A stretch of DNA of 32,051 bases from Deltaproteobacteria bacterium (GCA_016219515.1 JACRMU010000002.1:1-32051), one strand, 5' to 3'; shown: positions 1 through 10,516, counted from the first letter of the stretch. The notes: generated from the letters alone by a model not told the origin. A program made the numbers and translations.

Positions 1-1
1 C

Positions 2-3000
2 CGGCTGGTTTCCATGGGCCACGTGGAGGGGTTCTATTACAAGCCCCGCGTGGACCGGGAGATCCTCCGGGAATACGCGGAGGGGCTGATCGCCACGTCG
101 GCCTGCCTCCAGGGGGAGATCCCGCGGACGCTGATGCAGGAAGGTGCGAAGGCGGCCGCCGAAACCGTCGATGCGTACAAAGAGATCTTCCGGGACGGGA
201 GATTCTTCCTCGAGATCCAGGACAACGGGCTCGCGGAGCAGAACAAGGCGAACAAGGAGCTGGTCGACCTCGCCCGCAGGACGGGGACCCCGCTGGTCGC
301 CACGAACGACTGCCACTACCTCGAGCGCGGGGACGCGCGGGTCCACGACGTCCTCCTCTGCCTGCAGACGGGGAAGACGATCGGGGCGGCCGACCGGATG
401 CGGTTCGGCAGCGACCAGTTCTACGTCAAGTCCGCCGACGAGTTCGACGTCGCGTTCGGGAAGATCGCCCCCGAGGCCCTGAAGAACACGATGGCCATCG
501 CCGAGCGGTGCAAGGTCACGCTCGAACTGGGGGTCAACAAGATCCCCGCGTTCCAGGTCCCGGAGGGGCTGACCTCCGAGGAATATATCCGGAAGCTCTG
601 CGTCGACGGGCTCGCCCGCCGGTTCCAGGAGAAGCGGAAGCGGGGGGAAACGATCTCCGCGGAGGACGAGGCGGTCTACCGGAAACGGCTGGATTTCGAA
701 CTTTCGGTCATCGCGAGCAGCGGTTTTTCCGGGTACTTCCTGATCGTCTGGGACTTCATCCGGCACGCCAAGGAGACCGGGATCCCCGTGGGGCCGGGCA
801 GGGGGAGCGCCGCGGGAAGCCTCGCCGCGTACGCCTTGCGGATCACGGAGATCGACCCGATCCCTTACGGGCTGCTCTTCGAGCGGTTCCTCAACCCCGA
901 GCGGATCAGTCTTCCCGACGTGGACTGCGACTTCTGCAAGGAGCGGCGGGACGAGGTCATCCGGTACATCAAGGAGCGGTACGGGGAGGAGAACGTCACC
1001 CAGATCATCACCTTCGGGACGATGAAGGCCCGCGCGGCGGTCCGGGACGTGGGGAGAGTCATCGAGATGCCCTACGCGGAAGTCGACCGGATCGCGAAGC
1101 TGATCCCGCCGGACCTGGGGATGACGATCGACCGGGCGCTGCAGGTGGAGCCGCGGCTCAAGGAGGCCATCCAGGAAAACCCGAAGGTGGGGGAGCTGTT
1201 CGAGTACGCGCGGTCGATCGAGGGGCTCTCGCGGCACGCGTCCACGCACGCCGCGGGGGTGGTGATCGCGAACAGGCCGAGCACGGAATACGTCCCCCTC
1301 TACCGGAGCTCCAACGGCGACATCACCGCGCAGTTTTCCATGAAGGACATCGAGCGGGTCGGGCTGGTGAAGTTCGGCGTGCTGGGCCTGCGGACCCTGA
1401 CGGCGATCCACGACACCCTGGCGCTGCTGCGGGAGCGGGGGGAGGAGCCGGACCTTTCGACCATCCCCATGGACGACGCCGATACGTACGCGATGCTCTC
1501 CCGGGGGGACACCCCGGGGGTCTTCCAGTGCGAAAGCGGCGGGTTCACGGACCTTCTCACCCGGCTCAAGCCGGAAGTGTTCGCGCACCTGATCCACGCC
1601 GTGGCGCTCTACCGCCCGGGCCCCCTCCAGAGCGGCATGGTGGAAGACTTCATCGAGCGCAGGCACGGGCGGAAAAAGACCGATTACCCCTTCCCGCAGC
1701 TGGAGGAGATCCTGCGGGACACCTACGGCGTCATGGTCTACCAGGAACAGGTCATGCAGATCGCCGTGACCCTGGCCGGGTTCTCGATGGGGGAGGCCGA
1801 CGTCCTCCGGCAGGCGATGGGGAAGAAGGACACCGCCCTCATGGAGAAGCAGAAGGAGCGCTTTCTCAAGGGGGCGGCGAAGAACGGCATCCCGGGGAAC
1901 AAGGCGCAGGCGCTGTTCGAGCAGATCGCGCAGTTCGGCGAGTACGGGTTCAACAAGTCGCACAGCGCGGCCTACGCCATGGTCGCCTACCAGACCGCGT
2001 ATCTCAAGGCGCACTACCCGGTGGAATATTTCTGCGCCCTGATGACGTCGGAGTCGGGCGACACCTCCAAGATCATCCGGTACATCAACCACTGCCGCGA
2101 GAAGGGGATCCCGATCCTCCCGCCGGACGTCAACGAGTCCCGGTTCGCTTTTTACCCCGCCGGGAAGGCGATCCGGTTCGGCCTTTCGGCGATCAAGGGG
2201 ATCGGCGAGTCCGCGATCCAGGCGATCCGCGAGGCCAGGGGGGAAGAGCCCTTCGCTTCGTCGGCCGACTTCCTGTCACGCGTGGACCTGAGGAAGGTGA
2301 ACAAGCGGGCGCTGGAAAGTCTCATCAAGGCGGGAGCGTTCGATTCCCTCGATTCGGACCGGGGGCGTCTGTTCGTGACGCTGCCGTCCCTGATGGAGGA
2401 CGCCCAGGAAGAGACGCGGCGGAAGGAATCCGGCCAGTTCGCCCTGTTCGGAGGCCCCGGGGAAACGAAGAAGCCCGCGAAGGAAGGGAAGGCGGGCGCG
2501 GCGGCGGCCCCCGCGTGGACCCGGAGGGAGCGGCTCGACGCGGAGAAGGAGACGCTGGGATTCTACATCACCGGGCACCCCCTGGACTCCTTCGCGGAAG
2601 AGATCGCGCTGTTCGCCAACGTCACCTCCTCCAGGATCGGAACGTTGAGGCCCGGGACCGAGATCAAGATCGGCGGGGTCGTGAGCGACCTTAAGAAAAA
2701 AACGACGAAACGGGGCGACGCGATGGCGATCCTTCGCCTCGAGGACCTCGAAGGGATCATCGAGGTGGTCGTCTTTCCGGAGACGTATCGCGCTTCCCTG
2801 GGCGCCCTTTCCTCGGACGAGCCGATCTTACTTCTGGGAAGGGTCGATTCGGACGAGAACTCCTCCAAGCTGCTCGCAGAGGAGATCTTCCTCATGAAGA
2901 ACGTCCGGGAGCGGCTGGCGAAATCGGTCCATTTCCAGGTGAATCTCGAACGGATGGCGCCTTCCGACATTTCCGAGCTGCGACGCATGATCGAGCGGCA

Positions 3001-3154
3001 CAGCGGAGGGAAAAAGGGGTTCCTGCACCTGCTGCGCGACGGGGAGTTCGAGGCCGTGGTCGCGCTGCCGGACGGGACGGGAGTCACCCCCTCCCTGGAA
3101 CTTGCCCGCGAGCTTCGCTCCCGGTTCGGGTACGACATGCTGCATCTCCACTGA
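2..3154 (+). CDS. dnaE: DNA polymerase III alpha subunit (5' partial)
   Basis: Replicative polymerase of the family-C (DnaE) type. The window opens inside the N-terminal PHP domain: the frame is open from base 2, and the ATG at 14 is internal (family motif around GFYYKPRVD), so roughly the first hundred residues lie outside. Visible in order: the rest of PHP (NDCHYL), the palm with GPGRGSAAGS and PDVDCDF (catalytic Asp pair), HASTHAAGVV, YRPGPLQSGM, YGFNKSHSAAY, a helix-hairpin-helix segment near GLSAIKGIGES, a likely internal clamp-binding motif QFALF, and a C-terminal OB fold (IKIGGVVSDLKKK). The third catalytic Asp, expected in the motif KFDFLGL, is Gly here (KFGVLGL, codon 1376-1378). The stop overlaps the hflX start by one base (TGATG). 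Confidence 0.97.
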   Translation, partial: RLVSMGHVEGFYYKPRVDREILREYAEGLIATSACLQGEIPRTLMQEGAKAAAETVDAYKEIFRDGRFFLEIQDNGLAEQNKANKELVDLARRTGTPLVATNDCHYLERGDARVHDVLLCLQTGKTIGAADRMRFGSDQFYVKSADEFDVAFGKIAPEALKNTMAIAERCKVTLELGVNKIPAFQVPEGLTSEEYIRKLCVDGLARRFQEKRKRGETISAEDEAVYRKRLDFELSVIASSGFSGYFLIVWDFIRHAKETGIPVGPGRGSAAGSLAAYALRITEIDPIPYGLLFERFLNPERISLPDVDCDFCKERRDEVIRYIKERYGEENVTQIITFGTMKARAAVRDVGRVIEMPYAEVDRIAKLIPPDLGMTIDRALQVEPRLKEAIQENPKVGELFEYARSIEGLSRHASTHAAGVVIANRPSTEYVPLYRSSNGDITAQFSMKDIERVGLVKFGVLGLRTLTAIHDTLALLRERGEEPDLSTIPMDDADTYAMLSRGDTPGVFQCESGGFTDLLTRLKPEVFAHLIHAVALYRPGPLQSGMVEDFIERRHGRKKTDYPFPQLEEILRDTYGVMVYQEQVMQIAVTLAGFSMGEADVLRQAMGKKDTALMEKQKERFLKGAAKNGIPGNKAQALFEQIAQFGEYGFNKSHSAAYAMVAYQTAYLKAHYPVEYFCALMTSESGDTSKIIRYINHCREKGIPILPPDVNESRFAFYPAGKAIRFGLSAIKGIGESAIQAIREARGEEPFASSADFLSRVDLRKVNKRALESLIKAGAFDSLDSDRGRLFVTLPSLMEDAQEETRRKESGQFALFGGPGETKKPAKEGKAGAAAAPAWTRRERLDAEKETLGFYITGHPLDSFAEEIALFANVTSSRIGTLRPGTEIKIGGVVSDLKKKTTKRGDAMAILRLEDLEGIIEVVVFPETYRASLGALSSDEPILLLGRVDSDENSSKLLAEEIFLMKNVRERLAKSVHFQVNLERMAPSDISELRRMIERHSGGKKGFLHLLRDGEFEAVVALPDGTGVTPSLELARELRSRFGYDMLHLH

Positions 3155-4278
3155 TGCCGCCGCCAGGGGGATCCACGGAAAACGCGTGGCTGGTATGGGT
3201 GGAGAGGAAGCGGCGGCCGGCGGCCGGGGTACACGCGCCTCCCGACCTGCTGGCGGAGCTGAAAAGCCTCGTCGAGTCGGCCGGAGGCGTCGTGAAGGGC
3301 GGGCAGACCCAGGCGGTGGCCTCGGAAAACCCGGCGACCCTCGTCGGAAAGGGGACGCTGGAGCGGCTCAAGGATACGGTGAGGGAGAACGGCGTCGATC
3401 TCGTCGTTTTCCAGAACCTGCTCCGGCCGAAGCAGCAGGTGCTCCTGGAGAAGGAACTGGAGGTGAAGGTCCTCGACCGGCGAGAGGTGATCCTGGACAT
3501 CTTCGCCCAGCGCGCGCGGACGCGGGAAGGAAAGCTGCAGGTGGAGCTGGCGCAGCATTCGTTCCGCTTGGGGCGGCTGATCGGGGGACGAAGGGAGCTG
3601 TCCCGCTTGGGCGGAGGGATCGGGACCCGCGGCCCGGGCGAGAAGAAGCTGGAAGAGGACCGGCGGAGGATCCGGACGCAGTTGCGGCAGATCGAGCGCG
3701 AGCTCGACGAGGTCCGCCGGACCCGGAAGATCCATTACCAAAGGCGGAAGGAGGTCGGCTTCCCGGTCCTGGCGCTGGTGGGATATACCAACGCGGGGAA
3801 ATCGACCCTGTTCAACCGCTTGACGGGGGCAAAGGTGTTCGTCGCGGACCGGCTCTTCGCGACGCTGGACCCCACGGCGCGCAAGGTCGTTCTTCCGGGA
3901 GGGAAGGAAGCGATCCTGGTGGATACGGTGGGGTTCATCCATGACCTTCCGGACGAGCTGCGCGAGGCGTTTCTCGCCACCCTGGAGGGGATCGGGGAGG
4001 CGGACCTGCTGATCCACGTGGTGGACGGCAGCTCGGAGCGGATGGAGGACAATATCGCATCCGTCCACAAGATCCTTGCCGCGCTGAAATTCCATGAGAA
4101 GCCCGCCGTCATGGCGGTCAACAAGGCGGACCTTGGAACGGCGGGAGGCCGCATGCCGGAGGGCGGGATCCGCATCTCCGCAAAAACCGGGGTAGGGCTG
4201 GAAACGCTGATCCGGGCCGTGGAAGGAGGAATATGCACGCCCCGTTGGGGCGGGAACGGTTTGACGAAGCCCGCCTGA
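3154..4278 (+). CDS. hflX: GTPase HflX
   Basis: Ribosome-associated GTPase of the Obg-HflX superfamily, which in other bacteria splits or rescues stalled 70S ribosomes under stress. The 374-residue product shows the N-terminal HflX domain (GKGTLERL, RPKQQVLLE), the family linker motif GTRGPGEKKLEEDRR around residues 157-171, a coiled-coil-like Arg/Glu stretch, and then the G domain: P-loop GYTNAGKST (210-218), DTVGF (257-261), NKAD (323-326) and SAKTG (342-346). Translation is probably coupled to dnaE (1-base overlap). The last 15 codons overlap the beginning of the next gene in another frame, so the extreme C-terminus is probably not constrained by HflX function. Confidence 0.96.
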   Translation: MPPPGGSTENAWLVWVERKRRPAAGVHAPPDLLAELKSLVESAGGVVKGGQTQAVASENPATLVGKGTLERLKDTVRENGVDLVVFQNLLRPKQQVLLEKELEVKVLDRREVILDIFAQRARTREGKLQVELAQHSFRLGRLIGGRRELSRLGGGIGTRGPGEKKLEEDRRRIRTQLRQIERELDEVRRTRKIHYQRRKEVGFPVLALVGYTNAGKSTLFNRLTGAKVFVADRLFATLDPTARKVVLPGGKEAILVDTVGFIHDLPDELREAFLATLEGIGEADLLIHVVDGSSERMEDNIASVHKILAALKFHEKPAVMAVNKADLGTAGGRMPEGGIRISAKTGVGLETLIRAVEGGICTPRWGGNGLTKPA

Positions 4279-4832
4279 TCAACATCGCGAACGCCCTCAC
4301 CGCGTTCCGGGTTCTTCTCGTGCCCCTGTTCGCCCATTTCCTCATCACGGGGAGGGTACGCCGCTCGCTGATCGTGTTCGCCGTCTGCGGGCTCAGCGAC
4401 GCGCTGGACGGCCTGCTGGCGCGCAAGCTGCGGCAGCGGACCGTCGTGGGGTTCTACCTGGACCCGATCGCCGACAAGCTGCTGATGGCGACCGCCTTCG
4501 TCGTGCTCGCCTACGTGAAGATCCTACCGGTCTGGCTTGCGGTCCTGGTGATCAGCCGCGACCTGTTCATCCTGGTCGGAAGCGTCCTCATCCTCCTGCT
4601 TCACGGATCGGGCAGGATCCGGACGACGGTCGCCAGCAAGACGAACACCTTCGTTCAGGTTCTCACCGTGATCTATTTCCTCGCCGTGCGGGCATTCCCG
4701 GAGGTCGGGCAGGCCGCGCCGGGAACGGAGGCGGCGGCGACCGCCGTCGTCGTGGGCCTGTGCGCGCTGACCACGACGGTGTCCGGACTTCAATACCTCT
4801 TCATCGGCATGCGGAAGATTTCCCATGAATGA
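4233..4832 (+). CDS. pgsA: CDP-alcohol phosphatidyltransferase (PgsA-like)
   Basis: Integral membrane enzyme that most likely makes phosphatidylglycerol phosphate from CDP-diacylglycerol and glycerol-3-phosphate. The CDP-alcohol phosphotransferase signature D-x2-D-G-x2-A-R-x8-G-x3-D-x3-D is intact, with D56, D59, G60, A63, R64, G73, D77 and D81, and several hydrophobic segments follow. Length is 199 residues, normal for the family. The ATG at 4233 sits just after an AGGAGG sequence (4224-4229) at short spacing and lies 46 bases inside the end of hflX; the 3' end overlaps the next gene by 8 bases. Cardiolipin synthase or another CDP-alcohol transferase of the same fold cannot be excluded from sequence alone. 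Confidence 0.85.
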   Translation: MHAPLGRERFDEARLINIANALTAFRVLLVPLFAHFLITGRVRRSLIVFAVCGLSDALDGLLARKLRQRTVVGFYLDPIADKLLMATAFVVLAYVKILPVWLAVLVISRDLFILVGSVLILLLHGSGRIRTTVASKTNTFVQVLTVIYFLAVRAFPEVGQAAPGTEAAATAVVVGLCALTTTVSGLQYLFIGMRKISHE

Positions 4833-6144
4833 GCGCACCGTGGGGGTGCGCGTCGAGTCCGTGGCGGCCGGCAGCATCGCTGCGCGCGCCGGGATCGCGC
4901 CGGGCGACCGCATCGTTTCCGTTTCCGGGGAGCCGGTCTTCGACCTTCTGGACCTGCATTTCCATACGAGCCGCAGCCGTTTCCGGCTTCGATGGGCGAC
5001 TCCCGCGGGAACGGCGGCGGAGAAGGAGTTCCGGCCCGGCGGGGCGGGGTTGGGGATCTTCCCCGAGCCGATCCGGGTAAAGCGTTGCCGGAACAAATGC
5101 ATCTTTTGTTTCGTCCACCAGCTTCCGCGCGGGCTGCGGCGCAACCTCTACGTCAAGGATGAAGACGTCCGGCTTTCCTTCCTCCACGGGCAGTACGTGA
5201 CGTTTTCCGACATCTCCGGGGAAGAGCTGCGGAAGATCCTTGCATACCGTCTCTCTCCCCTCTACGTGTCGATCCATACCACGGACGCCGAACTGCGCCG
5301 CAGGATGCTGGGGAATCCCGAAATTGCCGATATCATGAGCGTGATGAGGCGGCTCGTCGACGGAGGGATCGTCCTGCACGGACAGATCGTCGTTTGCCCC
5401 GGGATCAACGACGGCGAGGAATTGGAGCGGACCATCCGTTCGCTGATGCCTCTTCGTCCGGGGCTTGCCACCGTCGCCGTGGTGCCGGTGGGACTTACCT
5501 CGCACCGGGAGGGGCTGCCGCCGCTGCGCCCGGTCGGCCGAAAGGAGGCGGTCGATACGCTCGCCCTGCTGGAGAAGATCCGGCGCGTCGCGGGAAGGTC
5601 GGGAGGGGAGCCGTTCGCGGTCGCCGCCGACGAATATTACCTGATCGCGAAGAAGGAGATCCCGGGAAGGAAGTCGTACGGATCGTTCGCGCAGATCGGG
5701 AACGGCGTGGGCCTTCTCCGGAGGTTCGAGGACGACGCAAGGGCGGTCTTCCGGCGGAAACGCTGGAAGCCGGCCGGCACGGGAGGGGCGGTCGTCACGG
5801 GGTACTCCCCGCGGGGGTATGTTAAGCCCTTCCTGGCGGAGTTTTCGCGGCGAGCCGGCGCGAGGTTCGAGGCGGTCGCCGTCGAGAACCGCCTCATGGG
5901 AAGAAGCGTCAACGTGACGGGGCTGCTGGGGGGGAGGGACATCCTGAGGGCGCTCCGGCAAAGGGGAACGATCCGGCGGGTATACCTCCCCTCGGTGACC
6001 TTGAGAGACGCCGGGGACCTGTTCCTGGACAACCTTTCGCCCGAAGAACTGGCCCGGGAAACCGGCGCGGAGGTCCGGGTATTCGATCCCACCCCCAGGG
6101 GTTTTTTCGACGCGGTGTATAAAACGGAAACATCCATAATATAA
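4825..6144 (+). CDS. DUF512 family protein with PDZ and radical-SAM-like domains
   Basis: Product of 439 residues with three recognisable parts: an N-terminal PDZ-like domain (about 1-75, AGSIAARAGIAPGDRI), a radical SAM-type Cys motif C88-x3-C92-x2-C95 (CRNKCIFC) followed by a barrel-like region with HGQIVVCPGIND, and a C-terminal DUF512 region (GSFAQIGNGVGLLRRF onward). This is the widespread DUF512 / TIGR03279-type family, a putative Fe-S oxidoreductase of unknown substrate. The start overlaps the end of the phosphatidyltransferase gene by 8 bases, so it is probably translated from the same mRNA. The stop is followed at once by the promoter for tRNA-Val. Family assignment is firm; the biochemical role is not known. 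Confidence 0.88.
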   Translation: MNERTVGVRVESVAAGSIAARAGIAPGDRIVSVSGEPVFDLLDLHFHTSRSRFRLRWATPAGTAAEKEFRPGGAGLGIFPEPIRVKRCRNKCIFCFVHQLPRGLRRNLYVKDEDVRLSFLHGQYVTFSDISGEELRKILAYRLSPLYVSIHTTDAELRRRMLGNPEIADIMSVMRRLVDGGIVLHGQIVVCPGINDGEELERTIRSLMPLRPGLATVAVVPVGLTSHREGLPPLRPVGRKEAVDTLALLEKIRRVAGRSGGEPFAVAADEYYLIAKKEIPGRKSYGSFAQIGNGVGLLRRFEDDARAVFRRKRWKPAGTGGAVVTGYSPRGYVKPFLAEFSRRAGARFEAVAVENRLMGRSVNVTGLLGGRDILRALRQRGTIRRVYLPSVTLRDAGDLFLDNLSPEELARETGAEVRVFDPTPRGFFDAVYKTETSII

Positions 6145-6174
6145 TTGACATCTTACGGTTAGTTTTGTTATTAA
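6145..6174 (+). promoter_or_regulatory. Sigma-70-like promoter for tRNA-Val
   Basis: Consensus -35 TTGACA at 6145-6150, starting on the base after the DUF512 stop. An 18-base spacer leads to TATTAA at 6169-6174 as the -10 (TTATTA one base earlier with 17-base spacing is also possible). The tRNA begins 19 bases further on. This AT-rich island is conspicuous in the G+C-rich background. It may also feed thrS and the downstream translation genes, since no other promoter is obvious before thrS. Confidence 0.7.
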
Positions 6175-6193
6175 TGTTGGTTCGACATCCTGG

Positions 6194-6270
6194 GGGCGAT
6201 TAGCTCAGATGGTTAGAGTACCTGCTTGACATGCAGGGGGTCACTGGTTCAAGTCCAGTATCGCCCACCA
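6194..6270 (+). tRNA. tRNA-Val (anticodon GAC)
   Basis: A 77-nucleotide cloverleaf. The acceptor strands GGGCGAT (6194-6200) and ATCGCCC (6260-6266) pair perfectly and the 3' ACCA is encoded. D-arm TAGCTCAGATGGTTAGAG is present, the anticodon stem CCTGC/GCAGG encloses loop TTGACAT with anticodon GAC at 6228-6230, and the T-loop is GGTTCAAGT. A run of six T residues follows the CCA directly. Confidence 0.97.
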
Positions 6271-6308
6271 TTTTTTCTCCCCGGCACGGAGGATTCGGAT
6301 TCGGCGAA

Positions 6309-6325
6309 GCGCCGCCCGCCGGCGC
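6309..6325 (+). promoter_or_regulatory. G+C-rich hairpin in the thrS leader
   Basis: GCGCCG (6309-6314) and CGGCGC (6320-6325) form a perfect 6-bp stem around a CCCGC loop, 34 bases ahead of the thrS start. It lacks a T-run on its 3' side, so it is not a standard terminator. ThrS represses its own translation through leader structure in E. coli; whether this hairpin plays such a part is inference only. Confidence 0.3.
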
Positions 6326-6359
6326 GTGAAAAGATTGTTGCCTTGAAGAAGGAACGCGG

Positions 6360-8210
<1,851 letters not shown>

Positions 8211-8221
8211 AGGAGGGAGCC

Positions 8222-8857
8222 ATCAGCAAGGAATCCAGAATCAACGAGCAGATCCATGTGCCGGAGGTGCGGCTGGTCGGAGCAAACAACGAACAGCTCG
8301 GAGTCGTTTCCATCAACGAGGCATTGCAAAGGGCCCGCGCGCTCGACCTCGACCTGGTGGAGGTGGCGCCCGCCGCGGCGCCCCCGGTTTGCCGGATCAT
8401 GGATTACGGGAAGTTCAAGTACATGCAGAGCAAGCGGGAGCAGGAGGCCAGGAAGAAGCAGACCGTGATCCAGGTCAAGGAGATCAAGGTCCGGCCGAAG
8501 ACGGACGAGCACGATCTGAACGTAAAGATCAAGCACATCCGCCGGTTCCTGGAAGAAGGCGACAAGGTCAAGGTGACGGTTCGGTTCCGCGGGAGGGAGC
8601 TGACCTACGCGTCCCAGAGCGGTTTCGAAGTGCTCAAGCACGTGCTGGAAGCGGTCGGCGACCTTTCCAAGGTCGAATCGCCGCCGAAGATGGAGGGGAA
8701 AACGATGATGATGGTCGTTTCCCCCACGGCGCACAAGAAAAAGACAACCGGTCCGCAGGCCGCCGCTTCCGGGCAACGGCCGGCGACGACGGGGGGGGCG
8801 CCCAAACCGACGCCGGCAGCGCCTCCCGCACCGGCGGAAAAACAGGAGGGGAAATAA
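8222..8857 (+). CDS. infC: Translation initiation factor IF-3, ATC start
   Basis: IF-3 binds the 30S subunit and monitors start-codon choice. The 211-residue product has the N-terminal domain (RINEQIHVPEVRLVG), the linker rich in Lys/Arg, and the C-terminal domain (KEIKVRPKTDEHDL, FLEEGDKVKVTVRFRGRE). The reading frame begins upstream of any ATG/GTG/TTG that would keep the conserved N-terminus. The plausible start is ATC at 8222, placed five bases after a strong AAAGGAGG. infC is known to use non-canonical AUN starts that IF-3 itself discriminates against, giving autoregulation. Residues after about 170 form a Pro/Ala/Thr-rich tail that is not part of the usual 180-residue factor. Overlaps rpmI by one base. 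Confidence 0.95.
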   Translation: MSKESRINEQIHVPEVRLVGANNEQLGVVSINEALQRARALDLDLVEVAPAAAPPVCRIMDYGKFKYMQSKREQEARKKQTVIQVKEIKVRPKTDEHDLNVKIKHIRRFLEEGDKVKVTVRFRGRELTYASQSGFEVLKHVLEAVGDLSKVESPPKMEGKTMMMVVSPTAHKKKTTGPQAAASGQRPATTGGAPKPTPAAPPAPAEKQEGK

Positions 8858-9054
8858 TGCCGAAGATGAAATCGAACCGGGGCGCGAAGAAGCGCTTCCG
8901 CGCAACGGGGGCGGGCGGGATCAAGCGCGCCAAGGCGGGGAAAAGCCACATCTTGAGCACCAAGAACCGGAAGAGGAAGCGGGGGTTGCGCAAGAGCGCA
9001 TTGGTCGATTCGGCGAACGAGAAGTCGATCCGCCGCCTGCTGCCTTATCTTTAA
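8857..9054 (+). CDS. rpmI: Large ribosomal subunit protein bL35
   Basis: A 65-residue, Lys/Arg-rich protein beginning MPKMKSNRGAKKRF and ending RRLLPYL, typical for L35, with the conserved KRAKAGKSHIL segment. It starts at the TAATG junction with infC and has AGGAGGGG upstream inside the infC 3' end, so translation is coupled. It sits in the standard infC-rpmI-rplT order. Confidence 0.97.
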   Translation: MPKMKSNRGAKKRFRATGAGGIKRAKAGKSHILSTKNRKRKRGLRKSALVDSANEKSIRRLLPYL

Positions 9055-9078
9055 GAGAAAAGAGAGAGGAATACCGAG

Positions 9079-9435
9079 ATGCCACGCGTAAAAAGAGCCG
9101 TACATTCACACAAGAAGCGACGCAAGATCTTCAAGTTGGCGAAAGGGTTCCGCGGAGGGCACGGAAGTCTGCTGCGCACGGCGAAGGAGACGGTCGCCCG
9201 CGCGTTGCGGTACGCCTACCGCGACCGCAGGAACAAGAAGCGGGAGATCCGCTCCCTCTGGATCGTTCGGGTCAACGCCGCGGCCCGGGAAAACGGGCTT
9301 TCCTACAGCCAGTTCCTTTTCGGGCTGAAGAAGGCGGGGATCGAGGTCGACCGGAAGATCCTGGCGGACCTCGCGATCAACGACGCCCCCGGGTTCCGCG
9401 CACTGGCGGAAGCGGCCAAGGCAGCCATCGCTTGA
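9079..9435 (+). CDS. rplT: Large ribosomal subunit protein bL20
   Basis: A 118-residue basic protein beginning [16 protein letters not shown] and containing the L20 hallmarks [35 protein letters not shown] and NGLSYSQF. It binds 23S rRNA early in 50S assembly. A purine-rich stretch (AGAGAGAGGA) precedes the ATG. The short gap from rpmI leaves no room for an extended L20 operator structure there. Confidence 0.97.
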   Translation: MPRVKRAVHSHKKRRKIFKLAKGFRGGHGSLLRTAKETVARALRYAYRDRRNKKREIRSLWIVRVNAAARENGLSYSQFLFGLKKAGIEVDRKILADLAINDAPGFRALAEAAKAAIA

Positions 9436-9450
9436 AAAGGCGGCCATCGG

Positions 9451-10485
9451 TTGACTGACCCGTCCGACCGGTTGAAGGAGCTGCAGGAAGCGGGATTGCG
9501 CGCCATTTCCGCGGCCGCGAGCGAGAGCGATCTCCTCGACGCCAAGGGGAAATATTTCGGGAAGAAGGGCGCGGTTTCCGAGATCCTCAAGACCGTCGCC
9601 TACCTCCCGGCCGAGGAGAAAAAACGGATCGGGGGGGCCGCCAACGAGGCGCGCGGGGCGCTCGAGGCCGCATTCAATGCGCGCCTCGATGAAATCCGCG
9701 AAAGGGAGCGGCTTGCGAGGGAGGGGAGCGGCCTGCTGGACGTGACGCTCCCCGGCAGGTCGGCGTCCGTCGGGCACCGCCATCCCGTTTCCCGGACCCT
9801 TTCCGATATCGTTTCCGTGTTTCAGCGCCTCGGGTTTTCCGTCCGCCTCGGCCCGGAGATCGAAAAAGACTACTACAACTTCGAGGCCCTCAACATCCCC
9901 AAGGACCATCCCGCCCGGGACATGCAGGACACGTTCTACATGGACTGGCCGGAGATGGACCTGGTCCTTCGAACGCACACTTCCCCCATCCAGATCCGGA
10001 CGATGGAGGGGATGCGCCCTCCCGTGCGGGTGATCGCACCGGGCGCGGTGTACCGCTGCGATTCCGACGTCACCCACAGCCCGATGTTCCACCAGGTGGA
10101 AGGGTTCGCCGTCGACCGGAGCGTCACCATGGCCGACCTGAAAGGGTTGCTCACCGAGTTCTGCGGGATGATGTTCGGTCCCGGTCTGCCGTTGCGGTTC
10201 CGGCCGAGCTTCTTCCCCTTCACCGAGCCGTCGGCGGAAGTGGATATCCGATGCGTCATCTGCCGCGGGGCCGGATGCCGGGTTTGCAAGGATTCCGGGT
10301 GGCTGGAGATCCTGGGGTGCGGGATGATCGACCCCTCCGTCTTCGGCTTCGTCGGATACGACCCGGAGGAGTACACCGGATTCGCTTTTGGGATGGGTGT
10401 GGAACGGATCGCGATGCTGCGCCACGGCATCAACGACATTCGGCTTTTCTTCGAGAACGACATCCGCTTCATTTCGCAGTTTTAG
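9451..10485 (+). CDS. pheS: Phenylalanyl-tRNA synthetase alpha subunit
   Basis: Catalytic alpha subunit of the alpha2-beta2 PheRS. The 344-residue product has the N-terminal coiled-coil region (about 1-95), then class II motifs: GHRHPVSRT, the motif 2 region around VYRCDSDVTHSPMFHQVEG, and the motif 3 end GFAFGMGVERIAML. A CxxC-x4-CxxC cluster (CVICRGAGCRVC) lies before the final motif, as in some bacterial PheS. The start is a TTG at 9451, chosen because the N-terminus then aligns with E. coli PheS; the ribosome-binding site is weak (AAAAGG about ten bases upstream). pheT follows after 31 bases. Confidence 0.96.
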   Translation: MTDPSDRLKELQEAGLRAISAAASESDLLDAKGKYFGKKGAVSEILKTVAYLPAEEKKRIGGAANEARGALEAAFNARLDEIRERERLAREGSGLLDVTLPGRSASVGHRHPVSRTLSDIVSVFQRLGFSVRLGPEIEKDYYNFEALNIPKDHPARDMQDTFYMDWPEMDLVLRTHTSPIQIRTMEGMRPPVRVIAPGAVYRCDSDVTHSPMFHQVEGFAVDRSVTMADLKGLLTEFCGMMFGPGLPLRFRPSFFPFTEPSAEVDIRCVICRGAGCRVCKDSGWLEILGCGMIDPSVFGFVGYDPEEYTGFAFGMGVERIAMLRHGINDIRLFFENDIRFISQF

Positions 10486-10516
10486 CCGCAGGAAGAACGA
10501 TCAGGGGCAGGCGCGA

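Noticed and set aside
508-2694. A 728-codon + strand open frame inside dnaE.
   Set aside because: Shadow frame of dnaE rich in Gly/Arg/Pro; dnaE itself is unmistakable.
6271-6276. T-run after tRNA-Val as an intrinsic terminator.
   Set aside because: No independent stem precedes it other than the tRNA's own arms, so termination there is possible but not supported.
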